The notes below the pieces were generated by a model, which saw only the letters and a program-made list of their open reading frames with translations, did not search any database and was not told the origin of the DNA. This document shows, one piece after another, positions 1-6,470 of a stretch of DNA of 10,571 bases (position 1 is the stretch's first letter; each line of letters begins with the position of its first letter). Made by a program: the position numbers and the translations under genes. This DNA is from Heritagella caecorum (GTDB lineage Bacteria; Bacillota; Clostridia; Oscillospirales; Acutalibacteraceae), in contig CAJFQL010000053.1 in assembly GCA_904419035.1 (NCBI GenBank), positions 1 through 10,571 on the forward strand, given 5' to 3'.

Positions 1-207
1 GTCATCCCGGTCATCGTTGACGTCGTCCCAGTCGTCATCGTCGTCATCCCGGTCATCGTTGACGTCGTCCCAGTCGTCATCGTCGTCATCCCGGTCATCA
101 TTGACGTCGTCCCAGTCGTCATCGTCATCCCAGTCATCGCTGACGTCGTCCCAGTCGTCATCGTCGTCATCCCGGTCATCATTGGCGTCGTCCCAGTTAT
201 CATCGGC
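1..207 (-). repeat. 42-bp in-frame tandem repeat coding an acidic 14-residue unit
   Basis: Five consecutive units are visible: 1-42, 43-84, 85-123 (one codon shorter), 124-165 and 166-207 (diverged), with a degenerate sixth at about 208-240. Units 1 and 2 are identical at the base level. Each encodes 14 residues of the pattern DDDDWDDVNDDRDD, with changes such as N to S or R to W between copies. Divergence rises toward the inner edge of the array, as expected if new copies arise at the far end. The array continues past the window edge, so the copy number is unknown. It is coding, not CRISPR: there are no unique spacers. Confidence 0.93.
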
Positions 208-984
208 ATCATCATCCAGATCATCGCTATCATCATTGGTTTGACCGGATGTACCCGAGGACGAGGCCACTATGTGATGTTCTGCTTTTAGAACTTTGCC
301 TGTTGCAGCGTCAATATCGTATTCGTATTCGATACCATTGGCTTTAAATTCTAATTCAAAGATGGGAGTGCCATCGTCATGATCAAACTCTTTATCATCA
401 AAAACGGCATCGGAAGATTTAACACCTGCCTGGGTCAAGGCAATTTCCTGTGCTTTTTTCAGAGTAATGTAAGGGGAAGGCTGGCCGTCTTTAGCATAAG
501 CCGGGTCGTAATCGTCATCATCAATGGTTACAATGCCCGAAGAAAGAGATAACCCTTTTACGGCAGCCTGTGTACTGGCACTTATTTCTTCTAAAAAGTC
601 ATCACTGGGAAGAACCGAACCCGGTTCCAGTTGCAGCACAATATTTTTTTCGTGGCCGTCAATATCTTCGATAAAATAGCCGGCATCGTTGATGGCTACA
701 ATCAAATCTTCCAGTACATCATCGCATTCTTTCCCCACATAATCGGGATAACCGGCTACAATAGATTTGCCGTCTTCGTTTTTCCCCGTTAAAGCCGTAA
801 CGTGTCCTTCCTTATTGTAGTCGATCTGGATTTCCGGGTTTACACTCAGCAGCAGAGTGCCGCCTTCCGATAGGGAAGTGCCTGCGGTTTCCTGTTCGGG
901 TGCCTGCCCACATCCGGCCAGAAGGGCTGCCGACAGAACAGCCAGGGAAGAGACCGCTGCAAACATTTTTCTTCTCCATTTCAT
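1..984 (-). CDS. Lipoprotein with RsgI-like ectodomain, PepSY-like domain and Asp/Trp-rich repeats (C-terminus off window)
   Basis: The first 328 residues are visible and the frame is still open at base 1. Residues 1-25 form a lipoprotein signal (KWRRK, hydrophobic core, LAGC lipobox), so Cys25 should be lipidated and the protein held on the outer face of the membrane. Residues 43-150 (LLLSVNPEIQIDYN..., ALTGKNEDGK) align by eye with the RsgI ectodomain encoded next door, and keep the Asn49-Pro50 pair that is the autocleavage bond in RsgI proteins. Residues 170-235 (ITLKKAQEIAL ... YEYDIDAATGKVL) look like a PepSY domain. From about 250 the chain is almost all Asp with regular Trp, Asn and Arg (see the repeat entry). 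The ATG at 984 has an AGAGGAG ribosome site at 993-1000. The gene lies 127 nt after rsgI with no hairpin between, and has its own SigI-type promoter. Its function is unknown; a decoy, sensor or envelope-protective role is inference. Confidence 0.85.
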   Translation of the reverse strand, partial: MKWRRKMFAAVSSLAVLSAALLAGCGQAPEQETAGTSLSEGGTLLLSVNPEIQIDYNKEGHVTALTGKNEDGKSIVAGYPDYVGKECDDVLEDLIVAINDAGYFIEDIDGHEKNIVLQLEPGSVLPSDDFLEEISASTQAAVKGLSLSSGIVTIDDDDYDPAYAKDGQPSPYITLKKAQEIALTQAGVKSSDAVFDDKEFDHDDGTPIFELEFKANGIEYEYDIDAATGKVLKAEHHIVASSSGTSGQTNDDSDDLDDDADDNWDDANDDRDDDDDDWDDVSDDWDDDDDWDDVNDDRDDDDDDWDDVNDDRDDDDDDWDDVNDDRDD

Positions 985-1039
985 GGTTTTTAACTCCTCT
1001 CGGTTTTGTGTATAGGCTTTGTTTTTGCCTTATACTCAT

Positions 1040-1073
1040 AGAATACGGAGGGAAAAAAGAGAAAACGGGGTCG
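1040..1073 (-). promoter_or_regulatory. SigI-type promoter of the lipoprotein gene
   Basis: Read on the minus strand this is CGACCCCGTTTT, 12 nt, then TCCGTATTCT. Exactly the same two blocks at the same spacing precede sigI (2612-2645). Known SigI promoters in Bacillus and Clostridium have a C-rich -35 (ACCCC type) and a -10 starting with CG, so ACCCCG and CGTATT are good candidates. The leader would be roughly 50 nt. Confidence 0.75.
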
Positions 1074-1111
1074 CTGCACGATTTTTTATAATTTGTTATG
1101 TTACCTTTGTT

Positions 1112-1870
1112 TTAGTCATCATTCTCATCGTCATCGTCGTCCTCATCTTTATCTTCATTTTCATCCTCTTGATATTCCTGTCCTTCGGGGGGGATACTTG
1201 CGATCGGTGCGGAAGAACCGGGAGATTGTGTACGGTTAGGGGTAGGAGAGATAGCCTGTGACAAGGCAGAAGAAAGGGTATTTTCTCCTTCTGTTTGGTG
1301 ACAATCGGTAATGGCAATGGTAACGGTGATTCGTCCATCCAGATGTTGGGTTACATTGGTGCGCAGTTCGATTCCGTATTCCTGAAACAATACGATGTCA
1401 GGGGTATCGATGGAAAAGGAGATTTCACCGCCTTCGGATAAAAAGCCCATATCAATTGCCCGGTCGATGAGTTCATCGGCAACGATGATTTTGTCTTTGC
1501 CGTTTCCGTCGTACCCATCCAGCAGCGTTCGTCCGTCTTCATTTATGCCAGTGAGCCCCACGACGGTTCCGTCCCGGTCCAAATCCATTTGCACTTGCGG
1601 GTTAATTGCCAAATAAATCGAAGTGTAAACATTTCTGTTATGCTGCAGTATACCGAATCCGAAAAATAACAGGAAACAGGCAGCTATGGCTGCCAGAGGT
1701 GCAACAATCCGCCAGGCAATGCGGGGAGAAGACCTTTTGTTTTGCATGAGCACCGGGTCTGTGATCGTCTGCCCTACTTGGTAGTGAAGATCAGCCGCCT
1801 TAACAAACAGGCCATTTTCATCCAAAAGGATCACATATCCCTTATGGCACTCCATGACTATGTAGGTCAT
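1112..1870 (-). CDS. rsgI: RsgI-family transmembrane anti-sigma factor
   Basis: A 252-residue membrane anti-sigma factor expected to hold SigI inactive until an outside signal arrives. Residues 1-45 match the cytoplasmic RsgI N-terminal domain (VMECHKGYVILLDENGLFVKA... VGQTI). Residues 53-74 form the single membrane helix. Residues 80-190 are the juxtamembrane RsgI domain (YLAINPQVQMDLDRDG... GINEDGR), with Asn90-Pro91 at the position where RsgI proteins autocleave. In the known pathway the autocleaved protein is then processed by membrane proteases to free SigI. Residues 195-230 are a Ser/Pro/Thr-rich linker, and 231-252 are almost entirely Glu/Asp/Asn (EDENEDKDEDDDDDENDD). Many clostridial RsgIs carry carbohydrate-binding modules here; none is visible. 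The ATG overlaps the sigI stop (ATGA), indicating coupled translation. Confidence 0.92.
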   Translation of the reverse strand: MTYIVMECHKGYVILLDENGLFVKAADLHYQVGQTITDPVLMQNKRSSPRIAWRIVAPLAAIAACFLLFFGFGILQHNRNVYTSIYLAINPQVQMDLDRDGTVVGLTGINEDGRTLLDGYDGNGKDKIIVADELIDRAIDMGFLSEGGEISFSIDTPDIVLFQEYGIELRTNVTQHLDGRITVTIAITDCHQTEGENTLSSALSQAISPTPNRTQSPGSSAPIASIPPEGQEYQEDENEDKDEDDDDDENDD

Positions 1871-2589
1871 TTTACAGCCTCTCCTTTCATCACGTATTTT
1901 ATGTGTCCGCGCATAATCTCATATCGGTTGGTGCCAATCAATAAAAGGGCGATCATGTATGTACGGTGCCGTTCCAGCGTTTTGCGTTCCACTCCGCTGC
2001 CGGCAGCCAAGGCAGCCAGTGGTAACCGTTTTGTTTTCAGCAGTTCCGTTAGTAATTCCCCGTGAGATTGAGCATAGTAAAACGCTTTGCGGCAGGCCGA
2101 AAGTGTGCGTTGCTGTTTTGGACAGTTGTCAGCCACATCCGAAAGGGTTATGCCAAATTCTTTTAAATGCCGGATGAGTTCTTCGATTTCGGCCCGGGTG
2201 GCTTCCTGAGTAACCGTTTCAATATGATCCGTTGCATCCGGCAGGGAGTGAATAAGTGGTGCATCGTCTTCACCTGTAGGCATATCCAGCGATAAAACGT
2301 GACGGTGGCGCTGTTCACGGCGGTGATAATCAATCAACCGGCTGCGGATAAGCATGGCGGCATACTTTAAAAAGGTACCCCGAGTTTGCGTATACCCACC
2401 AATGGCCTCGTGAAAAGCAATCATGGCGATGCTCAATTCATCATCGTGTCCTTCTATAGGAGGGCGTTTTAAAAATTTGGCAGTTTCCGCTCGGATGAAC
2501 GGTAAATAGTCGTTAATTAAATAATCGGCTTGTTCTACATTTATTTTGGCTTTGTATACTTGCTCGATGATCTTCTGTTCATCGTTCAT
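1867..2589 (-). CDS. sigI: RNA polymerase sigma factor SigI
   Basis: A 240-residue alternative sigma factor of the SigI family (sigma-70 superfamily), about the usual length. Residues 21-95 are the region-2 part that binds core polymerase and the -10 element (INDYLPFIRAETAKF ... DDELSIAMIAFHEAIGGY ... FLKYAAMLIRSRLIDYHRRE). Residues 135-235 are the SigI C-terminal region with its helix-turn-helix (RLPLAALAAGSGVERKTLERHRTYMIALLLI), which reads the -35. The ATG at 2589 has a GGGGG-rich ribosome site at 2600-2604. The next gene, rsgI, overlaps by 4 nt, the usual sigma/anti-sigma arrangement. A SigI-type promoter lies immediately upstream, so the operon is probably autoregulated. Confidence 0.95.
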   Translation of the reverse strand: MNDEQKIIEQVYKAKINVEQADYLINDYLPFIRAETAKFLKRPPIEGHDDELSIAMIAFHEAIGGYTQTRGTFLKYAAMLIRSRLIDYHRREQRHRHVLSLDMPTGEDDAPLIHSLPDATDHIETVTQEATRAEIEELIRHLKEFGITLSDVADNCPKQQRTLSACRKAFYYAQSHGELLTELLKTKRLPLAALAAGSGVERKTLERHRTYMIALLLIGTNRYEIMRGHIKYVMKGEAVK

Positions 2590-2611
2590 GATGGAAAGCC
2601 CCCTATATAAC

Positions 2612-2645
2612 AGAATACGGATTGCTTTTTAAAAAAACGGGGTCG
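2612..2645 (-). promoter_or_regulatory. SigI-type autoregulatory promoter of sigI-rsgI
   Basis: The minus strand reads CGACCCCGTTTT, 12 nt, TCCGTATTCT. All 22 bases of the two blocks, and the spacing, are identical to the lipoprotein promoter at 1040-1073, while the 12-nt spacer differs. That pattern fits a selected binding site better than a recent duplication. Transcription would start around 2605-2608, giving a leader of under 20 nt. Confidence 0.78.
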
Positions 2646-2925
2646 TTATCAGTGTTTGACCGTTTTGATAACAAATCCTTAAAAAATAAGTATACAAAAA
2701 GCCTCCGGGGGGCGAAATCGGGAGCGTGTCAAAGTTATGTAAAATCTTTGTGGAACCAAGAAAGAGGTTGTGGGTTTATGTTTTTGTATGTGAAAAAATC
2801 CGGTTCCCTTTTTAAAAGGAACCGGATTTTGAAAATAGATTATAGTTTAGTGCCGCTCCAGGCCATCTGATCATAAAAAACAGCCGTGTGTTCGAAGGTC
2901 TTTAAGTAGGAAGCCGGTAAATCCC
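2646..2925. other. Intergenic region upstream of sigI
   Basis: About 340 bases separate the sigI start from the ROK remnant. They hold the sigI promoter, a 7-bp inverted repeat (GTTATCA at 2645-2651, TGATAAC at 2666-2672) abutting its -35 end, and the hairpin at 2795-2830. The rest is AT-rich. The plus-strand frame at 2622-2870 has no recognisable domain or good ribosome site, and I do not call it a gene. No tRNA or riboswitch pattern was recognised. Confidence 0.5.
2795..2830. terminator. Strong hairpin, probable rho-independent terminator
   Basis: A perfect 13-bp stem (AAAATCCGGTTCC / GGAACCGGATTTT) closes a 10-nt loop. On the minus strand it is followed by six T's and on the plus strand by four, so the better terminator is for leftward transcripts entering sigI from the right. 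No intact leftward gene remains there now. Confidence 0.7.
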
Positions 2926-3294
2926 GATGACCGCCCCGCGCCGCAGGCCCCCGGTTGGCTGGAAAGCCGGTTGTCCCCCCAGGCGTTGCGGGCGCGGTTC
3001 CCCGCCCCGGCGGACCGGCCCGCCCTGATCGACTGGGCCGCCGGGCAACTGGCGCTGTGCGTACACAATTTGCTGGTGTGTTACGACTGCGGCCGGCTAT
3101 CCCTGGGCGGGGAATTGTTCGAATGGCTGGGCGAACCCCTGTTCCAGGCGGTCATGACCCGGTTGCCGCCGCTTTTCAGGGGCCGGTGTACCGTGCAGCG
3201 CTCCTGCACGGCGGAACCCGGCTTGTTAGGGGCGGGGGACTGTGTGCTGCGTCCGGAACTCGACCGGCTGCTGTCCGAAACCAAAGAACCATAA
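2926..3294 (+). pseudogene. 5'-truncated ROK-family protein remnant
   Basis: About 120 residues of the C-terminal lobe of a ROK (sugar kinase / NagC-type repressor) protein remain. The recognisable core is WAAGQLALCVHNLLVCYDCGRLSLGGELFEWLGEPLF... LPPLFRGR ... GLLGAG, the ROK signature around the LGG motif and the closing AGLLGAA helix. Full-length members have 300-400 residues. The ATP-binding lobe, the catalytic Asp and the Cys-rich zinc motif are all missing. The frame is open back to 2851, but the AT-rich stretch before about 2925 does not look coding and there is no ribosome site. A TTG at 2971 could start a 107-residue peptide, but such a product would lack any catalytic part. Composition jumps to very GC-rich at the left break. 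The gene's original terminator at 3298-3330 is intact. Confidence 0.72.
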
Positions 3295-3297
3295 TGC

Positions 3298-3330
3298 AAA
3301 AAAGGAGCCGGTTTTTCCGGCTCCTTTTTT
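3298..3330. terminator. Bidirectional rho-independent terminator
   Basis: A 14-bp stem (AAAAAAGGAGCCGG / CCGGCTCCTTTTTT) closes a five-T loop. It ends in a T-run on both strands, so it serves the ROK remnant and the convergent surface protein gene. Confidence 0.92.
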
Positions 3331-3348
3331 ATACTGGCAAAGAAATTT

Positions 3349-5700
3349 TTATTGAGCTTTTCCTTTTTTCACAGATACCCGGCGAAAAACACCCAGACCC
3401 GCTGCCGACAAGCCAGTCGCTGCCAGCCACCAAACGGCCTGGCTGGAGGAGCCCGTTTCCGGTATGGTGTTCGGGATGCTGTTGTCTGTGTTGTCAGATG
3501 CATCATTGTTTCCGTCCGGGTTCGTATCGGGAGTCGTATCCGAGGGGGAGTCCGGCTTCGCATCGGGGTTCGTGTCCGGGGTGGTATCTGGTTTATCTTC
3601 GTCTCCTCCGTCGGAGGTGTTAGCCGCTTTTACGGTTAGCGTCGTGCTGACTTCCCCATACGTGTATACCAGTGTAATGGTATGGGAACCGGGGGCCAGG
3701 GTATCTAACGTATCTCCGGGCAGTGTCACAATGGTGCTGCCCTCTTTTACCGTGTACTGGGAAGAGGGTAGCGTCACGCCGTCGATTTTCACGCCGGTAA
3801 AGTCGCTCAGTGTGCCGTTGCAGATGATGGTCATGTCTTTTCCGGACCCAATGGTATACGTAAGGTCCGCTCCACTTGTGATCTGATACGTCAGCTTCGG
3901 CAGGACTTCCGTGCGCAGCACCTGGTGACATACCGTACAGGTATACGTTTTGACGCCGTTGTTTTCATACGTGGGTTCTACGGTGATGGTGCCTTCGTCT
4001 TCTGTATGAGGCTGCGTTTCTTCGTGCTGGCAAATGGAGCAGAACAGGGTGTGGCCGTCCTCGTCACAATCGATCACCGAATACGTGTGGCCCACGCACT
4101 GGATCGGATTGCCGTTTACGGTCACATTTTCGGGCAATACCAGCCCGCCCAGGTTCACTATGGTACCGTTATTCTCGATGGTCAAAGGCATATCTTCATA
4201 AGAAGAAATAATCGTCACGTTCTGCAATTGGATCGTGCCGTTGTTGTTATAAATGCGATCTGCTTTCAATGTGCCGTTTTGGATTGTCAGATGTTTTTGA
4301 TCCATGATATCAAAGAAGAAAGATTCCAAGGTATAGCCCCCCAGGTCCAGCACGCCATTGTCGGGGGCTTCATACAGTTCTCCGCGAACATCATTCAGTA
4401 GAGTTAGTGTGCCGCCTTTTTCCCGCCAGGTACGAGTGGCGTCCGAATAGGAGGTAAACTGTTGTTCACTGCCATCCGGTGCCGTCAGAGTAGCGACCAG
4501 ATTCTTATAATTCGCCTGCAAAATCAGGCAAGTGTGAGACGCCGGGAATGTCAGGGTGGATTCTGTCAAATCGACTCCGTCAAGGCTGCCCAGCTGAATG
4601 GTCCAGCCGGTGAAAATCTGGTTTTTCCCAGGAGCGTCAGCCGTAATGGTAACAGATTCGCCATCCTGGTATGTGCCGCTGCCGCTGCCGCCGATGACTT
4701 CAATATACGGGGCCTGGTGAACAATGCCGCCAACCTGACCGGGCAAAGAGCCGCTGTTATAAATGGTGCCTGTGTTCGTCACCGTGCCGGTGAGGGTACC
4801 GTTATTGACCATGGTGCCCGCATTGGTCAGTTGGGCCGGAGGCGTCATGGTCAGGGTGGCGTTTTCGTCGATGGTAATTGTATTGCCTTCGGAAACGGTC
4901 AGATCCGACGAAAGGGTGGTATCGCTGTAAACATGATACGTATTCGAGTCCGTTAAATGGACCAAGCCGCCGGTGGGTGTGGAGCCCGTATACATATTGG
5001 CGGTCACGATCCCGCCTTCGATAGACGAATCCCGTACGCCATTCCAGGCATCAGCCCCGATACCGGGGTCGCCATAAGCGGTGATTGTGCCTCCCTTAAT
5101 GACAATATCCCACACGGAACCGTTCTCGCTGGCGCCGATCCCAGCAGCCCAGCCATCTCCATTGGCATTGATTGTGCCGCTTTCAATGGAGATGCCTTTC
5201 ACATCGCCATGGTAATCGCCGGCGCCGATTCCAGCCGCATCTTTGCCCTGGGCAGTCAGCGTACCGTCGCCTTTAATTACCAGGGTGCTGGTATTTGAAC
5301 CACCGCTCTGGCCGCGGCTTTTGTGCAGGCCGGCTTTTTTATTACACTGCGAAATCAGGGTGTTTTCATTTTCCAAAATTAGCGTGACCGCCGTTGCACT
5401 GGTGTCGTCAATTTCCACCGGTGCCCCTGTGGTCGACTGGATATTCAGACCTGCAATGGTCAGAGTCGTCTGGCCGCTGACCATAATCCGGTCGCCGGTA
5501 GGCGTGGATGGGTCGGTGTTCCGTACGGTAATGTCGCCCCCTGTAATGGTCAGTACGCCATTATCGTAGGTGTAATCGACTCCATAGGTGCCGCCGGTTA
5601 CCGTAAAATCACCGGTGTTCTCTGCTGCGAAAGCTGAAACAGGCATCAGCCCGATAAGCAGCATCAGGCAGAGAAATAAGGACGTGATTTTTTTCTTCAT
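3349..5700 (-). CDS. Large secreted, sortase-anchored (IPETG) modular surface protein
   Basis: This 783-residue protein has a signal peptide (MKKKITSLFLCLMLLIGLMPVSAFA, cut near 25/26). Residues 35-250 and 255-325 are short Thr/Gly/Asn-rich strand repeats (LTITGGDITV, GDGTLTAQGKDAAGIGAG, ESGTINANGDGWAAGIGAS) typical of right-handed beta-helices. Residues 333-398 resemble the divergent InlB-type repeat (GTYQDGESVTITADAP... FTGWTI). Residues 400-533 are a second helix-like stretch. Residues 538-603 hold a Cys/His module (HTYSV..CDEDGHTLFCSICQHE...HTED...YTCTVCHQVLRTEVLPKL). Residues 605-692 resemble the clostridial X2-like beta-sandwich (GSGKDMTIICNGTLSDFTGVKIDG). A Pro/Asp linker (698-745), the sortase motif IPETG (746-750), a hydrophobic helix and the tail RRVSVKKGKAQ finish the chain. 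An adhesion or polysaccharide-binding role is likely, but the ligand is unknown and no catalytic site is evident. A sigma-A promoter lies 88 nt upstream, and the ribosome site is AAGGAGGG. Confidence 0.9.
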   Translation of the reverse strand: MKKKITSLFLCLMLLIGLMPVSAFAAENTGDFTVTGGTYGVDYTYDNGVLTITGGDITVRNTDPSTPTGDRIMVSGQTTLTIAGLNIQSTTGAPVEIDDTSATAVTLILENENTLISQCNKKAGLHKSRGQSGGSNTSTLVIKGDGTLTAQGKDAAGIGAGDYHGDVKGISIESGTINANGDGWAAGIGASENGSVWDIVIKGGTITAYGDPGIGADAWNGVRDSSIEGGIVTANMYTGSTPTGGLVHLTDSNTYHVYSDTTLSSDLTVSEGNTITIDENATLTMTPPAQLTNAGTMVNNGTLTGTVTNTGTIYNSGSLPGQVGGIVHQAPYIEVIGGSGSGTYQDGESVTITADAPGKNQIFTGWTIQLGSLDGVDLTESTLTFPASHTCLILQANYKNLVATLTAPDGSEQQFTSYSDATRTWREKGGTLTLLNDVRGELYEAPDNGVLDLGGYTLESFFFDIMDQKHLTIQNGTLKADRIYNNNGTIQLQNVTIISSYEDMPLTIENNGTIVNLGGLVLPENVTVNGNPIQCVGHTYSVIDCDEDGHTLFCSICQHEETQPHTEDEGTITVEPTYENNGVKTYTCTVCHQVLRTEVLPKLTYQITSGADLTYTIGSGKDMTIICNGTLSDFTGVKIDGVTLPSSQYTVKEGSTIVTLPGDTLDTLAPGSHTITLVYTYGEVSTTLTVKAANTSDGGDEDKPDTTPDTNPDAKPDSPSDTTPDTNPDGNNDASDNTDNSIPNTIPETGSSSQAVWWLAATGLSAAGLGVFRRVSVKKGKAQ

Positions 5701-5751
5701 GTTTACCCTCCTTGAGAAAAGTCAATTGTACGGTAAAACCTCCTGGTAAAC
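5701..5751 (-). promoter_or_regulatory. Inverted repeat over the ribosome binding site of the surface protein gene
   Basis: In the leader, GTTTACC (complement of 5745-5751) pairs with GGTAAAC (complement of 5701-5707). The second arm lies directly before the ATG and covers the end of the AAGGAGGG ribosome site. A second AGGAGG (5739-5744) follows the first arm with no start codon at useful distance. The pairing could lower translation or act as a decoy site; this is inference. Confidence 0.4.
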
Positions 5752-5787
5752 GGAAGTTATACATTTATTGGTTTTGGAAACAATACT

Positions 5788-5816
5788 ATGATAGTGTATA
5801 ATGGAACTTTTTTCAA
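5788..5816 (-). promoter_or_regulatory. Sigma-A-like promoter of the surface protein gene
   Basis: The minus strand reads TTGAAA (5816-5811), a 17-nt spacer, then TATCAT (5793-5788). Start would be near 5780, giving a leader of about 80 nt. No SigI-type motif is present here, so this gene does not look like part of the SigI regulon. Confidence 0.65.
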
Positions 5817-5929
5817 GTTTTTTTTATAACTTCTTTAATATATATCTAATCAATTGACTATATTTCCCAGGGCATGTCCTGTTTCGTGTGAGATTGCAGG
5901 AAAAATCGTGCGCCATCTGGGCTTTCGTA

Positions 5930-5938
5930 TGTTATAAT
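5930..5938 (+). promoter_or_regulatory. Extended -10 promoter of the PNPOx-like gene
   Basis: TGTTATAAT combines a perfect TATAAT with the upstream TG of an extended -10. No good -35 lies at 16-18 nt, which is typical of this promoter type. The start codon is 34 nt downstream. Confidence 0.65.
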
Positions 5939-5971
5939 ATAGACAGAAAATTCATAAAGGGAGGCTCTTAC

Positions 5972-6364
5972 ATGCAAGAAATTTACGATTTTTTGAAAAA
6001 ATGTGGTACCTATTATCTGGCCACCATGGAAGGGGACCAGCCCCGGGTGCGTCCGTTTGGTACCATCGATTTATTCGACGGCAAATTGACTATCCAAACC
6101 GGCAAAGTGAAAGACGTTTCCCGGCAGATTTTGCAAAACCCCAAAATCGAAATTTGTGCGTTTGACGGGTCGTGCTGGCTGCGGGTGGCGGCCACGGCGG
6201 TGGAAGATGACCGCCTGCAGGCCCAGGAACATATGCTGGCGGCTTACCCTTCGCTGCAAAAGATGTATAAGCCCGGCGACGGCAACACCCAGATTTTTGC
6301 ACTGGAACACGGGACGGCCACGTTCTCGTCGTTTACCGATGCCCCCCGCACCCTTACTTTTTAA
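5972..6364 (+). CDS. Pyridoxamine 5'-phosphate oxidase-fold flavin-binding family protein
   Basis: A 130-residue single-domain protein of the small PNPOx-like split-barrel family: YDFLKKCGTYYLATMEGDQPRVRPFGTIDLFDGKLTIQTGKVKDVSRQI matches the common N-terminal pattern, with RVRPFG at residues 25-30 in the usual FMN-contact strand. Such proteins bind FMN or F420 and reduce small or stress-related molecules, but the substrate cannot be read from sequence; it is too short to be a true pdxH. The ATG at 5972 was chosen over an in-frame codon at 5888 because AAAGGGAGG lies 6 nt before it and the promoter lies between the two. The gene is monocistronic and ends in its own terminator. Confidence 0.9.
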   Translation: MQEIYDFLKKCGTYYLATMEGDQPRVRPFGTIDLFDGKLTIQTGKVKDVSRQILQNPKIEICAFDGSCWLRVAATAVEDDRLQAQEHMLAAYPSLQKMYKPGDGNTQIFALEHGTATFSSFTDAPRTLTF

Positions 6365-6375
6365 TCGGGTATAAG

Positions 6376-6417
6376 AAAGGCCGGCCATTCCCAACAACGG
6401 GAATGGCCGGCCTTTTT
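6376..6417. terminator. Strong rho-independent terminator
   Basis: A perfect 17-bp stem (AAAGGCCGGCCATTCCC and its complement) with a 6-nt AACAAC loop ends in five T's on the plus strand, closing the PNPOx-like gene. It lies 54 nt beyond the stop of the convergent regulator gene and may serve it as well (three T's on that strand). Confidence 0.93.
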
Positions 6418-6470
6418 CCGCTTTTTCCGGAAAAAACGGGGGCGCCTAACGGCAATCATTCGGAAAAGCA

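Noticed and set aside
1..207. CRISPR array
   Set aside because: The repeats are contiguous and in frame, with no unique spacers between them.
17..244. Plus-strand Ser-rich open frame over the left repeat
   Set aside because: It is the reverse-strand shadow of the Asp-rich repeat of the lipoprotein gene; it has no ribosome site.
2622..2870. 82-residue plus-strand open frame
   Set aside because: It crosses the sigI promoter and the terminator-like hairpin, has no recognisable domain and no convincing ribosome site.
3925..5569. Long plus-strand frames opposite the surface protein gene
   Set aside because: They are shadows of a gene with a clear signal peptide, promoter and sortase anchor on the other strand.
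6422..6442. Possible third SigI-type promoter (CCCCCGTTTT on the minus strand)
   Set aside because: The matching TCCGTATTCT block is absent and no gene starts downstream on that strand; it lies in a terminator region.
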